DNA from: Amoebidium appalachense
Lineage: Eukaryota; Ichthyosporea
Reading direction: 5' to 3'
Assembly: GCA_963693365.1 (NCBI GenBank)
Contig: CAVNZM010000017.1
Location: 1,116,001 to 1,180,000, forward strand
Length of the DNA: 64,000 bases
The notes under the pieces are model-generated. The model was not told the DNA's origin. It saw only the letters and a program-made list of their open reading frames with translations, and made no database searches. The translations under genes were made by a program, and so were the position numbers. Position 1 is the stretch's first letter, and every line of letters begins with the position of its first letter. Shown piece after piece: positions 14,911-48,315 of the stretch.

Positions 14911-16591
14911 GGTTAAAACTGCCCTTCACCAACCACCAAGTGATTTTAAAATCTAATTTAATAGATTTATATGCTAGCTTGGTGGTTTTGTGGTTGGGCG
15001 CTTTTGGAGTTTCCCTCTTGCCAGTGCTGCTAGCACGTGCACTTTGGCACGTGACACCTGCCATATTTGGTGCAATCATTGCCATATTTAGGCATGTGCC
15101 TGCAGCAAGAATGACGACTTTCTCACAAGCCCAATGGGTCGGGGGGGTTTGATAAAGGCAGCCGTGGAATGCTTTTTTTTTTGGGGGGGGGCCTTCTTTT
15201 TTTATTTTTTTTTATTTTTGAGTGGGTGGGTGTCTTCCTGCGCCCCGGGGGGGGGGGGGGGGGGGGGGGGAGGGGGGAGCTCTTAATGGCAGACTTGCCT
15301 AATATCGTCGTTTTAGGTTAGCTTTGCACGGCCTATATATATGCTTAACAGTCACGCATGTATACTGATTCTCACGCATGTTATTTTAACCTCTATCTGC
15401 AATTGTATGCCTGACTTCAGAGCTTAGCCTTTTCTGTTGCATGTATTCCTGGTCACACGGCTGCGAATTTCCACGTGTTGTGCATAATAAACTGGGCTGA
15501 TTGATACTGCATGTATGTTCATGCACCAAGTTTGTCGACTTATGTATGGCATGGGCTGGCCATGGCCAAGCATGCGCTTTCCGGACGAAACACATCTATT
15601 ACCTGGTGTGACTTTGCAGTTGAAGACTCGCCTCTGCAGCCACTGTGCTCACTGATCCCGGGTGGGCATCATTGCATCACTAAGTAAGTTGAAAGGGCCC
15701 TGTGTGTGTGGACATGGCTTACCAGGATGACATGTGAGATGTGTGTGACACGTTCACGTGGTGGCTGGCTGTTTAGCAAACGTCTTAATGCAAGTTGGTG
15801 CAAATGATCCTGGATAAGGGTCTTGATGTGACCAGAATTCAATTAAGGGTGTGGTTATGTGACTGAAGTACAATAATCAGACGCCGCAACGGGTGTAGCT
15901 TTGGAAATTGAAAAAAAAACGAATCACCCGATTGTAGGGCTAGCAGTTTTGCACGAAAAGGCAAACCAGCACTCACAAACAGGAAAGGGAAGGCGGAAAA
16001 GCATACTCGCTAGCCTGTTCTGCGAAAGGGTTCATATCACGACAGGCCTTTGTGGTGACAGCTAGGCGAATGGGCCATGAGGGAGAGGGGGGGGGAGGGG
16101 GGGGGGGAGGGGTGAGGTGAGCCTGAAGAACGCCAACTGTCATATATCTCTTTTCGTCTTCCTTCCCCTCTCTTGTTCCCATTTCCGATTAAGGGAGAGT
16201 AGGGATCACCAATGTGATAGTGTGTGGGGTGGTTGGGTAGGTGGGTGGGTGGTGGTGGTGGTGATGGTGGTGGTGGTGGTGGGGGGGGGGGGGGGGGGGG
16301 GGAGGGGGAGGGGAGGGGCGAGGTTTGCACAAAAACGGTTCTGATGTCAGAGCACAGCTCCATAAATATAATTTTGCAGGCAAGAAGTCAGCCCCATACG
16401 TAATACACAGAGCACAACCCGTGTGCTGTCAATACAAAAAGACGAAAAAGCTCTTATATATTGGGTTAAACCAGATTCAGAAAAATTCAAGTATACAGTG
16501 AGTCACCTTCATTCCTAAAAAGTAGAGTTTGGGAAGCTTAGGGGTCACCACGGTGCTTTCCCAGAGTAAAACAAACACGGTTTTTGTGCAT
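14911..16591. other. Spacer between PUB gene and H2B
   Basis: Non-repetitive AT/GC-mixed sequence from 14911 to 15170 and 15300 to 16080, with G-runs at 15247-15270, 16087-16111 and 16279-16303. AATAAA at 15486-15491 might serve the PUB gene. No open frame with recognisable similarity was found. Confidence 0.4.
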
Positions 16592-16969
16592 CTACTTGTT
16601 TGACGTGTATTTTGTCACGGCCTTAGTACCCTCAGACACGGCATGTTTTGCAAGCTCACCTGGAAGAAGCAAGCGCACAGCCGTCTGAATCTCGCGTGAG
16701 GAAATGGTCGACTTCTTGTTGTAGAGGGCCAGCTTGGAAGCCTCGCCAGCAACGCGCTCGAAGATGTCGTTTACAAACGAGTTCATGATAGACATTGCCT
16801 TGGATGAGATACCGGTGTCGGGGTGAACTTGTTTGAGAACTTTATAGATGTACACGCTGTAGCTCTCCTTTCTCTTCTTCTTCTTCTTGTCTCCCTTCTT
16901 GGCACCGGCGGCGGGGGCGCCACCCTCCCCGGCCTTCTTTTCGGCTTTCTTTCCTCCCTTGGGCGGCAT
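16592..16969 (-). CDS. Histone H2B
   Basis: An intronless 125-residue protein with the full H2B histone fold. Recognisable segments are [60 protein letters not shown] and the C-terminal [19 protein letters not shown] with the conserved ubiquitylation-site lysine. The N-terminal tail is rich in Lys, Gly and Ala. The start MPPKGG was chosen because similarity begins there and TATATATA (17061-17054) lies about 85 bp upstream. It pairs with H2A in nucleosomes. No other histone gene lies beside it, so it is not part of a visible cluster. I found no canonical histone 3' stem-loop in the 200 bp after the stop, which suggests a polyadenylated, possibly replication-independent message. Confidence 0.97.
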   Translation of the reverse strand: MPPKGGKKAEKKAGEGGAPAAGAKKGDKKKKKRKESYSVYIYKVLKQVHPDTGISSKAMSIMNSFVNDIFERVAGEASKLALYNKKSTISSREIQTAVRLLLPGELAKHAVSEGTKAVTKYTSNK

Positions 16970-17053
16970 GTTGGCGTGTGTACGTGTGAGTTGTTTCGGT
17001 GGTTCGGAAAACGGTGGGTTTTTTTGACTGAGGTGCAAAAATGTGCGACAAAG

Positions 17054-17061
17054 TATATATA
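17054..17061 (-). promoter_or_regulatory. TATA box of histone H2B
   Basis: TATATATA (minus strand) stands about 85 bp before the H2B ATG. ATTGG/CCAAT motifs follow upstream at about 17094, 17216 and 17145, and a CRE (GTGACGTCATG) at 17260-17270. Confidence 0.6.
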
Positions 17062-17463
17062 TTAAAACAACGAATCGGGTCTAAAGATTACGCCAATCAA
17101 AAGCTATTAAAAGCGGATCGGATGCATCAAAACAACCAACCGTTACGCGTTAACAGAAGATCGGATGGGGTATTTTGAGCAATCACATTGCAGATCGATC
17201 CAGTCAAGAACTACCAATCATAAGTTTGGCGGATCGGTAACACCGATTCATCATGTGTGGTGACGTCATGCTTTGCAGCTGAGTTCACGTGAGGCCTGAA
17301 GTTGTCACTGTTTGACACACTGGCTTCAAGAGTAGCGCAGCAGGACTTTGCACCATCCCATACGCTTACCAATAGAACTCATACAACCCGTGCACTATTG
17401 TACAGCAAGCTATTTAATTTGGGTCTACGACTAGCTGGAGTAACTCTCTCCAGCCGAGAAACT

Positions 17464-17509
17464 CTCCGCCGGCATGTCAGTCTTTTCCGTGACCTGACAT
17501 CGCGGAGAA
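17464..17509 (+). other. Strong imperfect hairpin
   Basis: TCTCCGC (17464-17470) pairs with GCGGAGA (17503-17509), and ATGTCAG (17475-17481) with CTGACAT (17495-17501). The terminal loop is 13 nt, with an asymmetric internal loop of CGGC against C. It is unique sequence, not a microsatellite. Confidence 0.5.
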
Positions 17510-17682
17510 CCGGCTTTGCCGCATCTACCGGGTTCGACCATAAAGCATCAATATAGGCGCCCCCCTTCCCCTCCCCTCCTTAACCCCTCCCCCCTCCCCC
17601 CTTCCCCCCCCCCCTCCCCTCTTTTCTCCGGGCTCAGACCTCCTCCCTGGTTCACACACAAACACCACATGTGTGCATGGTT

Positions 17683-17788
<106 letters not shown>

Positions 17789-18286
17789 GCCTCTGTTTAC
17801 CTCCCCATACCGGCACTTCTCAGAGTCCACCACTGTTAAGACACACATGTGTGCTTGCTTTCCCACACACATGAACACGCAGGCACACACACAAACATAC
17901 AAACACATGCACGCACACATACAAACATGCATACGCATACAAGTAGAGACATGCCCACACACCGTGTGCGTGCGTGCGTAAGCGCAGCACCCGCACACAC
18001 ACACCACCACTACCACCACCGCCCGTCTCTTTCCGCTACCATCTCTGATGCCATTCTTCCAACACTGTCCGAGTGAAGTTTCTATCCCGGCAACTTAACT
18101 GTCTCTCTCTCTCGTTTTTCCTCCCTCCTAACTAGTCTTCGATCATACCCCCCCCCCCCCCCCCCCCCCCCCAGTGCCCCCCTTACACCCCGCCTTCCCC
18201 CCCCCCCCCACCCCCCTCTCTCCCTCCCCCCCCTCCCTCCCCCCGCCCACACATACACGCATTCTACCCAGTGTTCCACAGCCAGC

Positions 18287-18317
<31 letters not shown>

Positions 18318-20147
18318 AGGGTTATCCAGTACCACAGTTCTTACTGAGTTGGTCCTTGCCATTGTGATGGTCTAACTTAACCCACTCGAGATCCCCTCCT
18401 TCCCGGCCCCTTCCCCGGGGAAAATGCCGGGAAGGGGCCCCTTGAGCACACTCACCCCCTACCCCACCCCGTGTAACAACTTCCGGTACTGGTCTGAGCA
18501 ATTTTCTGCCACAACCCCCCCCCCCCCCCCCCCCCCCCCCGGGGATAGGCCACAATGTTTTTCACCTCTTCAATTGGGTTTTGGTTCTTCGGAATTCCAG
18601 TACATACTCTACAGAGCTCTTTCTCTCTCTCTGGGAATTACACGCTATTTCCCGTTAGACTAATTAGTTGCCCCGGCCCACGGTTGCGACAGAGGGCCCT
18701 ACTCAGGGCCCCCGCACCACCCGCCCATCCAAGCACCCCCACCTTTCCCTTCTTTGCCTTCCTTGAAATTCCTTCAATTGAATTGCTCTGTAATACAAAT
18801 CCCCTCGCAGGGCCTTCTCTTTCCCCCTCCCCTCCCCGTTTCCTTCCCCCCCTCCCCCCCCCCCCCCCCCCCCCCCCCCCCACCACCACCACCACCACCA
18901 CCACCCCCTCTCCCCCCCCCTCCCCTTTCCCACCAGTCCCCCTTTTGTTTTGTTTTTAGTTTCCCAAGGGCTGTGCGTGTGTGTGGTGGTGGTGGTGCCA
19001 GGGGAGAGGGGGGGAGGGGGGGGGGTAGCTAACGGTGGTAACGGCTGGTATTCTGTCCGACATTACCATGCATGATGCATCTAGAGAAGCTAGAAGACCC
19101 AAAAAATCTGCTTGAATATCGACGGAGTAAAAATAAACAAGAGCGCAGATCACAGTACCTGTTCTATCCGGATCCCCCCTCCTCCCCCCCCCCCTCTCGG
19201 CTTGTGTACAACGCTTATTATTTTGGAAACGTCACAGTGTGCACCTTATTCACTGATGCGCATCATGACCTATAGTAGACAAACACATAACTGCAAATGT
19301 CTGTGTGCCAGTGCTTGGCAGAGACTTACGATAATGTTCATTAAAAAAAGATATTTATAAAATATAAAAAAAGTAGGAATAAAAAAACTGAAGATAGTAG
19401 GAATTAGAACTAAAAAAAGTAGGAATAATAAAACTAAAAAAAGTTAGGAATATTGGCAATTGGTGATTCAAAGTTCATGCACGTCAACACTACCGTACAG
19501 TAATAGGCACGGTCCATGATAAGTGAGCAGATATGATCATTGCAATACATAGAAAAAATTTATGTGTGCTTTGTGCTACTAGCTTCACACGTACAAAAGC
19601 TCGAGAAAAGGACACAGAATTTGCTGCATGTGTGCGCACATTTCTACTGGTCTTTGGTGAAATGCAACTCCCCCCCCCCCCCCCCCCCCCCTCAATCCCC
19701 CCAACTCCTTGCCCCTCTCCCCACCACCTCCTACCCCCCCCTCCCCCCCCCCCCCCCCCCCCCCCCCCCGTCAATCCCCCCAACTCCTTCCCCCCTCCCC
19801 CCTCCCCCCCCCCCCCCCCCCCAGGGTAACCCATTCAAAACGAGGCGAACTGATTAATCCTATCTCCTGTCTACCATACAAAAAAATAATTACAATCAAG
19901 CCTTGCTCGGCACGCGTACGATAGCTAGTAGATAAGCTACATAGGGTAAATCTGCCGCGGCATATCATACGAAGTACCGGGTTAATAATAACACTTTGCG
20001 GTATAGTTTTCAGTAATTCATGACATGCGGCAAAAGCATTGAAAAAATGCAAAATTGAAACACCACGTATTCCCATGTTCAAAAACGGTTGGATATATCA
20101 CTGAAACTTTGCAGGATAATCTAGTAGGTCCGCAGAATTTAACACAC

Positions 20148-21497
20148 CTATTCATCAGCATACGAACACCTCTCCCCCCTCTGGTAGTACACAGCCCAAC
20201 ACACCCAACACAACGGCTGACGGGGCGAAAATGCAGCGTCCCAAAAACACTCCAAAGGCAGCACTCGAGTACAACCCACACAAGTCACTCCGTCCATTTT
20301 CCCAGCCTTTGCCACCGATGAATTTTTATGTTTTTTGGGGTGTGAGGAAGCGTGGGTAGAAGAACTTGGGGTAGATATCGAGTCGAGAATATCTGTAGGA
20401 AGAAACGGGACGAAGAGGTAGTGTTCGGCAGGGCCCAGGCGCGGACGGCCTGCCGAGATAATCTCAGAGTAGATATTCCTGTAGAGGGAGGCGTATTCTG
20501 CGGATGCGCGATTCAGTTCGCTCACGATTGAGTCCTTTTTTGGGCACTTCCTTGTGTCTTCCCGTTCGAGAGCGGTTTTGTAAATTTGAAGTGTGCAGTA
20601 CGCGTTTGCGGCTACGTATTCGCACAGAATTTGGGCTATATTTCCCGTGGATGGGATTTCCTTCCACAGGGCGCCTGGTATTTTCCTGTTCGCTTCCGGT
20701 AAAAATTTCCGTTTTGCTTCCTCGATTTTCATTTCCAATTTCTCGAATCTTTCCACCATCTCCGGTTCTGAATCACTCATGGTTCGTTTGACAGTCTCCG
20801 AAAGCCTTTTCAGTGGAACAATATACCGATAAAGCACCTTCAAATCCATTTGCTCTGAATGACGCCGTGTGAAAAACTCGGAAATAACCGTTTTTCTCTC
20901 CTCCGATTCGTATGTCTCGCCGTTCGCGTCCCGGACCAAAATATCCAAAAGTTGAACGTCGTGGATGGGTGTGCAGACGTTGTTGGATGGGGCAAAACGT
21001 TCAATGGCAGCGCATGGAATGCGTGAATCGTACATCAATTTCGTAATTTTCTTGTCGAAAAACACTTGTTCTCCCACCCATGTCTCAAGAACTGCAAACA
21101 TGCCTCCGCACAAAACGACGTCGATTACCAAATTTGCATGGTCGCTGGATATACCGAGATATGAAATTTCGCTCCTGTTCTTGCTGAGGAGATTTGAGCC
21201 GAAAAGTGAAACCCCAACGACCGATCTTTGGTTGTGCGGGATACCCAGACGTGCGCTTGAAAATTCGCGCAAGAAATTTATGTTGTCGCAGAGCGTGTAC
21301 TCAAACGGGGTTGTTTCGTAGTCTAATGAGAGCAAACTATCTTTGCTTTCGCTCTTGAGGTCTCTGGGTCGAATTTTGAAGTTTTTCTCGAAATCTTTCT
21401 CCTTGGGTTCGAGTTCGAAATTTTTGTTCCAAAAAGACGAGGAAGAAAAGGATTTAAGGGCAGGTTTGGCTGAAACTTCTTCTAAATGTCTCTCCAT
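20148..21497 (-). CDS. EXD1/Egalitarian-like 3'-5' exonuclease-domain protein, probably inactive
   Basis: A single 449-residue open frame. Residues about 65-250 follow the RNase D-like fold of EXD1/Egalitarian: SVVGVSLFG, EISYLGISSDHANLVIDVV, ITKLMYDSR and PIHDVQLLDILVRD correspond in order to the family strands. The first catalytic site, normally DxE after the opening GV strand, reads SLF here, so the metal-binding DEDD set is incomplete. EXD1-type proteins are commonly inactive RNA-binding adaptors, and that is the likely role. Residues 200-350 are charged and helical. The C-terminus has CVGC (406-409) and CWVC (430-433), a probable small zinc knuckle resembling Stc1-type domains. It lacks introns, unlike most neighbours, so an older retrocopy is possible. 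A second upstream exon cannot be excluded. Confidence 0.7.
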   Translation of the reverse strand: MERHLEEVSAKPALKSFSSSSFWNKNFELEPKEKDFEKNFKIRPRDLKSESKDSLLSLDYETTPFEYTLCDNINFLREFSSARLGIPHNQRSVVGVSLFGSNLLSKNRSEISYLGISSDHANLVIDVVLCGGMFAVLETWVGEQVFFDKKITKLMYDSRIPCAAIERFAPSNNVCTPIHDVQLLDILVRDANGETYESEERKTVISEFFTRRHSEQMDLKVLYRYIVPLKRLSETVKRTMSDSEPEMVERFEKLEMKIEEAKRKFLPEANRKIPGALWKEIPSTGNIAQILCEYVAANAYCTLQIYKTALEREDTRKCPKKDSIVSELNRASAEYASLYRNIYSEIISAGRPRLGPAEHYLFVPFLPTDILDSISTPSSSTHASSHPKKHKNSSVAKAGKMDGVTCVGCTRVLPLECFWDAAFSPRQPLCWVCWAVYYQRGERCSYADE

Positions 21498-21698
21498 TTT
21501 TTCTCCATTTTTTGTAGCTTTGTGATTGACTCGGTAGGTGTAAGTTAACTCTGAACTATTGTGAAGTACGGTACTGGAATCCGGAATATATGTGCATGTG
21601 CAAGTGGGTCGCCATTAACCCGCAGCCACGTGCGCACCTGGGTGTGGGCTTGGAGCTCAGCGCATATCTGTTAATCTTATGTAACTCGAATAGACTGG

Positions 21699-21747
<49 letters not shown>

Positions 21748-22043
21748 TATGTTCTGGTGTGATTATGGCTTTGAATCACACTAATAGTCAATAGCTGTAG
21801 GGCAACTGCTGAACGGTAATATTACTGCGGCACGCTCTCATGTGATAAGAATATTGTTTTGAATTTTTGTATTAAAGCCTGTACTTATACAAGAAAATGA
21901 GTGCAACGCGTATATGTGAAACACGACAGAGCCTTTTTCCATTAGCGAGATTGAACAATGAAGTTTAGTCAGTCGAGTCAGTCAAGTGTACATAGGGCTG
22001 ATCGTATCCCACGAGCCCCACTACACGAACACGAACACGGGAT

Positions 22044-22103
<60 letters not shown>

Positions 22104-22393
22104 TCACCTCCCTCTTTTATCTATAGAACTTCTCTGTGCATGACATGGCACTACTGAGTACATAAAACACTGAAAAAGGTAGGAATATATGTGTACATGT
22201 GTGTAATGCTTGACGACCTTTTAAAGAATTGGGTAGTTAAAAAAATAGACTGAAAAATCATTTAAAAATCCCCGTGCACCTGCATGGACAATGTGCATGT
22301 ATGCATATGGTCTCTCGTCACGGTGAAAACTTTAGGTGTGGTAGTACTAGTCCACGTACACCGTGTACTAGGCAACCCTCCTATGCATAGCAG

Positions 22394-22431
<38 letters not shown>

Positions 22432-23239
22432 CCCTCCCCCTGCCCCACACACACACATACTTAAATGTGCACACGCACACACACACGTGCATACACATCG
22501 GATAGTAAATTTAACAGGGGGCCGGGTGGTTCTTAACATATATAATTTCCGTAAAGTGGCCACGCGTACTTGCATACGTGATGTGCACACACAATATCAC
22601 CTATAATCAGACATATAGCTATCCAAAGCACACTCGAGCACCTTCAAGTTGTGTACATGTTCTGATATAACACCATGCCTTTCCGATAACTGACATTCTC
22701 ATGTACATGAGACAGAACACGTGATTCATGTATGACACATAATGTCATTAATGACACGCGTGTCGGAAACATACACACACACACTTGTAAATTAGAATCA
22801 CACCTACACACACACACTGTCTACACACACTTACACATACACACGTGCTTATACACACATTTACACACATATTATACACACACCACCACCATTTTCATAC
22901 ACACTGAACTACACAGACACCCAGACACACACACACACACCCACCCACCCACCCACCCACACACCCACCCACAGTCACACACTTACACCCACGCCCACTC
23001 AATGGCATCCACCCACCACCCACACACCAATTTGGCATGCATGATCACCCGCACCTAATAACACACACGTATTTTATCATGGACTCAAAAGACGGCCGAA
23101 AGGAAAAACAAAAACACGGCCCCTTTATTTGTACAGACAAACATTGCGTCCCACACATCACTGAAAGCCACCATCCAATCAAATTAAGACATCTGGCCAA
23201 CCAGGGCCCAGACACGTGATTTTCGGCCAATCAAAACAT
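21498..23239. other. Spacer between EXD1-like gene and p32-1
   Basis: Contains (GT)n (21701-21745), C-runs (22046-22102, 22394-22428) and CA-rich sequence (22770-23000). AATAAA on the minus strand at 23129-23124 lies about 110 bp after the p32-1 stop and is its likely poly(A) signal. Short palindromes (CTCATGTACATGAG, TGTCATTAATGACA) occur near 22700-22760. No gene seen. Confidence 0.4.
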
Positions 23240-32650
<9,411 letters not shown>

Positions 32651-33094
32651 GGCTGTGTACGTGTGTGTACGTGTGTGTGTGCGTGTTTGTATGTATGCAC
32701 ATACGTCGGTGTTAGTGTGTGCGTGTGTGTGTACGTGTACGTGTGTGTGTGTGCATCTCTGGTACATGTGTATGTACGTGTGTGTGTGCGCGTGCATGTG
32801 TGCGTGTGTGTGTATGTGTGTGTGTGTGTGTGTGCGCGCGCACGTGTTTAGGAGTGTACACGTATGTGTGCATGTGTGTATGTGTATGCAAATGTAAGAG
32901 TATGTGCGTGTATGTACGTGTTTGCGTGTGTGTATGTGTGTATGTGTGTACACGTGTGTGGAGTGTGAGCACGTGCATGTATGTGTGTGTGTGCGGGAGG
33001 GGCGGGGGCGGAGGGGTGTGCAAGTGGTTTTCGGTTAATCAAAGGTTTATGGTTGAAAGGTGTATGCGCATGGGTGTGTACAGATATGAGCTTA

Positions 33095-33147
<53 letters not shown>

Positions 33148-33156
33148 ATGTGGTGT

Positions 33157-33188
<32 letters not shown>

Positions 33189-33858
33189 TCCATGTGTACA
33201 AAGGGGTGTCAACGCAATGATTGTGCACTGCGCGGACACACATGAGATGGCAGGGAAGAAGGCCCCGATCGATACAGATACCCAATGAGAAACTGTGGCT
33301 TCATATGAACTTAGAGCGAAAAAAGCACTATTGAGGCGTAAAATGTCTACAGTGGGGCAGGGAAACAGGTGGGGCAGAAACGGAGAAGGAGTGAAAAAAG
33401 GGGAAAAGGAGACAGGAGGGAAAACGAGGGGGGGGGGGGGGGGGGGGGAGGGGTCTCTCGAGAGTAAAGGGGGAAGGGAGGCGTGTGTGAGGTAGAGGGG
33501 AGGGGGGAAGAGAGAGAGGGGGCAGGTATGAGAATCAGGGAGGGAAAGAAGGAGGGAGGCAGTGTGTGTGAGGGATGGACAGGAGAGTGAGAGGGAGTAA
33601 GGGAGGGAGGGATTGAAGGAGCGGAGGTAGTCAGAAGAAGAGGAAGTGAGGGAGGAAGAGAGCAGAAAGGCGATGGGGAGGGCGGGAAAAGGTGGAAGTA
33701 AAAGAAGGCGGAAGAGAAAAAGTGAGAGGGAAAGGAGGGGGGGAGGAGGGGGAGGGGGGTTAAATCCAGGAAACGAAGAAGGGAAGGAGACACTCACTAA
33801 GGTTTGTCGAGTGGGGAGGGAGGAAAGGGGGGAGGGGGGGCGGGGGAGGGGGGCGGGG

Positions 33859-33894
<36 letters not shown>

Positions 33895-35198
33895 GAGTGA
33901 GGAGGAGGAGGGCGGGAGAAAGGGGGGGAGTTATACCTGCTATTGGCTATAAGAGCTATATTTTTATGATGTTTTGTTTTCGGTGCCTCTCTCCTCCTGT
34001 AACACACTTCTTCTATGACCTTCTCGATCACTATAGCAAGACCTTAGATCAATCACCAGTAAACCCAAAGCCTATAGCTATCTCAACTTGGCACTTGAAA
34101 ACAACAAAATCAGTAATTCCTGATAACTAAAATGATAACAAGAACTAATTGTTATCAGAATTTAAATCACATCCAGAAAAATGGAGAGAGAAAAACACGC
34201 GTACGGGCCAGCAAAACGTGCCGCTTGAAGGAACTGTGACGAAAGAGCAAGGGCTCACGGACTTGCCCGCCGTGACGAACTCGAATTAATCATCCTTTAT
34301 AATCGCTACCTCGAAAAAGGCAAACATCGAGGAGTTGTAATAAATGCGGAGTACTAAAATTTTTGACCAAATCATAGATTTATGAGCGTAACATATAATG
34401 CCTATTGCTACTATTTACCTACATTTGTGCTATATTTTTAAGAAAATTCAGTCGTTTTGCACTCTGCTTCTCAGATGCACCTTACCCGTCCAGAGACAAT
34501 ATCGAGGAAGAGATTTGATGATACTCGCAAGAGAAGTGGCTTGTACTAAATATAGATATATTAGGTTCCAGAGATCTATAAATAGATTAAGCGAAAAGGC
34601 AGTGGGCCTAGAAAACGCGCCAAAATCAGAGACTGCTACAGGTGATTGGATGTGTATCAGGTACCAGAATTCTGCATTCCATTGACACAGACGCCTCCAT
34701 GTCGGTATAAATTTCACAACATGTTTTCAGACTTATAAATAGTATATAAAGTTGTATTTAACTCATTTAATGCCTCATATCAAATTTATTTAGTTATTTA
34801 TAATTTGAGAAGCTTTACCTGTAGAAGTTCAACGCCATTATTTCCCAGGCACTCATTTCTCTCTCACTAGGTATTTGCCACCCTCAAAAGTATTTCTACT
34901 GGAATGTTACTAGAATAACCACTCTCTAACGTCACTCTAAAGGCACATCCCATTGGCTATAACTGTTTATGTTTTTGAAATCAGGTGCCGCAATAAACTT
35001 AGATCTTGCTGCCGCATACCACAGTTTGTTTCTGTAGCATAACATGGTCGTACACTGCCGCCAGCGAGCGCACAACCTCCACGTTTGAAGGGCGGGTTCG
35101 TCGCATTTAGCATCCATCAAGATCTTTCCCAATTTTGTTTTTAGTTACTTTTCGCTTACAGAAAGAGCCTTTCTGGACATTTCTTTTCGTGTTCAGGA
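32651..35198. other. Divergent spacer between p32-1 and the B-domain gene
   Basis: Contains GT-rich sequence (32650-33010), (GT)n (33097-33184), G/A-rich sequence (33340-33930) with a (GA)n tract (33861-33892), then about 1.2 kb of unique AT-rich DNA (33940-35160). The two flanking genes diverge from here. GCTATTGGCTATAAGAG (33941) and CCCATTGGCTATAACTG (34948) share an ATTGGCTATAA motif that may be promoter-related. No coding gene found. Confidence 0.4.
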
Positions 35199-46459
<11,261 letters not shown>

Positions 46460-48049
46460 AGGTGATTGGCTGAGAGGTTAGCGATTTTGCGATCTTTGAC
46501 TATATAAGGAATGCGGGTTTACTAAACGTGGTTAAAGGGGTGATGTTGGTGGGTTTAGGGTAAGGGTAATTCTGTTGTGTGGGTGTAACGAGCCCATGAA
46601 AACAAAACATTATATAGAAATATTACTTCCTAATCATTATGATTGACTTTGTTAGCGTAGGAAGGCTATATTTCATTCATATGCATAATGTGTTGTGTAA
46701 TTTCATGCGCCACAACTACTAATTTTAGTAACAACCATTTCAATTTCACTCCCTGTTGTGTCTGCTTGAATGCCGACATACATTGCCGTAGTGTATGGCT
46801 TTTCATTCATAAACAAAACAGTAAATCAATAATCATAATGTGTTTTGGCACGTACGCGTCAGTTGTAACAGTGAGTATGGTGCAATCCTTTCATGCACGT
46901 CTGGTGTTGTGTCTATGTCAACCTCAGCCTGTGTGTGTCGTGGTTTTCCTATGCGTGTCGTGGTTTTCTTATGTGTGTGGTTTTCTTTTGTGTGTCGTGG
47001 TTTGCGAAGTGTACGTGACATTGTGTGTGTACGTGTGTGCGCACGTGTGTGTGTGTGTACGTGCAATGCACGAATGTTTGTGTGCTTTTGTAACGCTGTT
47101 CGTGTGTGTACCGATCACACAGTGCCCTGATCTCCAGCCGGGGGGCTGCTGACGAGGGGAGGCAGCATAGTGCATAGCTTCAGTCTACTAAAAGTTTACC
47201 GATGATACAACATTATGGCCGCATGCATTATGTGTTTTACAGATGCCCGTCCGACGCAATGCATGCATGTGCCCCCCCCCCCCCCCCCCCCTCTCTCCCT
47301 TTCTCTGCCCCGCCGAGGAGTTTTGATTTCCACCGTGCGCAGGTGAACTCACAATTACACATACTCGCGTGTAAAATGTCACTTAGCAGAGCACAAACAG
47401 TAACACGTGCAATGCGATGCACACCGGCGATGGCCGGCACATGCATACAAGGAGGGTGGGAGGAGGGGGGGGGTGGTTCATGTGACTCATTCACCCAATT
47501 GAAAGGTCTATCTCAGTACTAGAGATAGTTTGTGCACGTGTGCATGTGTGTGTAACGTGGTAGGGAATGGGTAGCAAGTGCTTAGGGTTCATTTCTCGCA
47601 CGGCAAATACATGAACTCGAACCTGGGGGAAAAAAAGAGAAAAAGAACGGCGGATCGAAATTTCCCATGCATGTGGTCAAAATATAGCACTAAGAGCTTC
47701 ATATGGCACAAAAAGGGAGCTAAGGTTCGTGAATTATGAGAAAAGGGGACGGTACGCAACAACTACTTGCTGGCTAGAAATCAAATCAGTTGTAAAAAGT
47801 ATACAAATCGTTCAAATAAAAACGGGACTAGGACAACATATTACACACTATGGCTAATCCACATTGTTTATTATTTCTGTAAACGGGGAGATTATTACAT
47901 GCAGCCGTGTTTTCTAAGCCATGCTATCCATTGCCCACATCCACCAATGAGATCGTCCCGATATGACGTCAGTTTACGCATGGACCAATCGGCAGCATCC
48001 AAATGGTCGGCAAAATCACATATGACGTCACTGGTGCTCTCTCAGCCAA
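46460..48049. other. Spacer between the convergent B-domain and AS3MT genes
   Basis: Both flanking genes end here. It contains a TATATAAGG (46500-46508), one GGGTTTAGGGTAAGGG stretch (46552-46567), a C-run (47274-47290) and GT-rich sequence (46940-47100). AATAAA on the minus strand (47872-47867), about 180 bp after the AS3MT stop, is its likely poly(A) signal. No open frame with recognisable similarity. Confidence 0.45.
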
Positions 48050-48277
48050 TCAGCAGCACCCGCCCATGTTTGCAGTCTTGTCCGACTGGCCGTGCACGGT
48101 GCGGTAGGGGGCGTCCGTTTTAAAGGGCCCATAGTGGGTGGTGCCCGAACCATAAAAGGCAAAGTGGGGGGCAAAGCGCGTTTCTTTAAGCATGCGGTAG
48201 CTGTTGCGGTCCACCGGCGTCACCTTTCCAGCCGTGTACACGTTGTCGCTTTTTAAAGTACGTGTGTGTGTGTGTGT

Positions 48278-48315
<38 letters not shown>

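Noticed and set aside
17525-17545. tRNA gene suggested by GGTTCGACC
   Set aside because: No A box, acceptor stem or anticodon arm could be fitted upstream.
17302-17556. Open frame divergent from H2B as a partner H2A gene
   Set aside because: The 84-residue translation has no histone-fold motifs and contains the hairpin and a non-coding-like sequence.
46552-46570. Telomeric repeat (GGGTTTAGGGTAAGGG)
   Set aside because: Only a single degenerate stretch; chance similarity is enough.
47120-47165. Hammerhead ribozyme suggested by CTGACGAGG
   Set aside because: No CGAAAC segment or matching stems I and III nearby.
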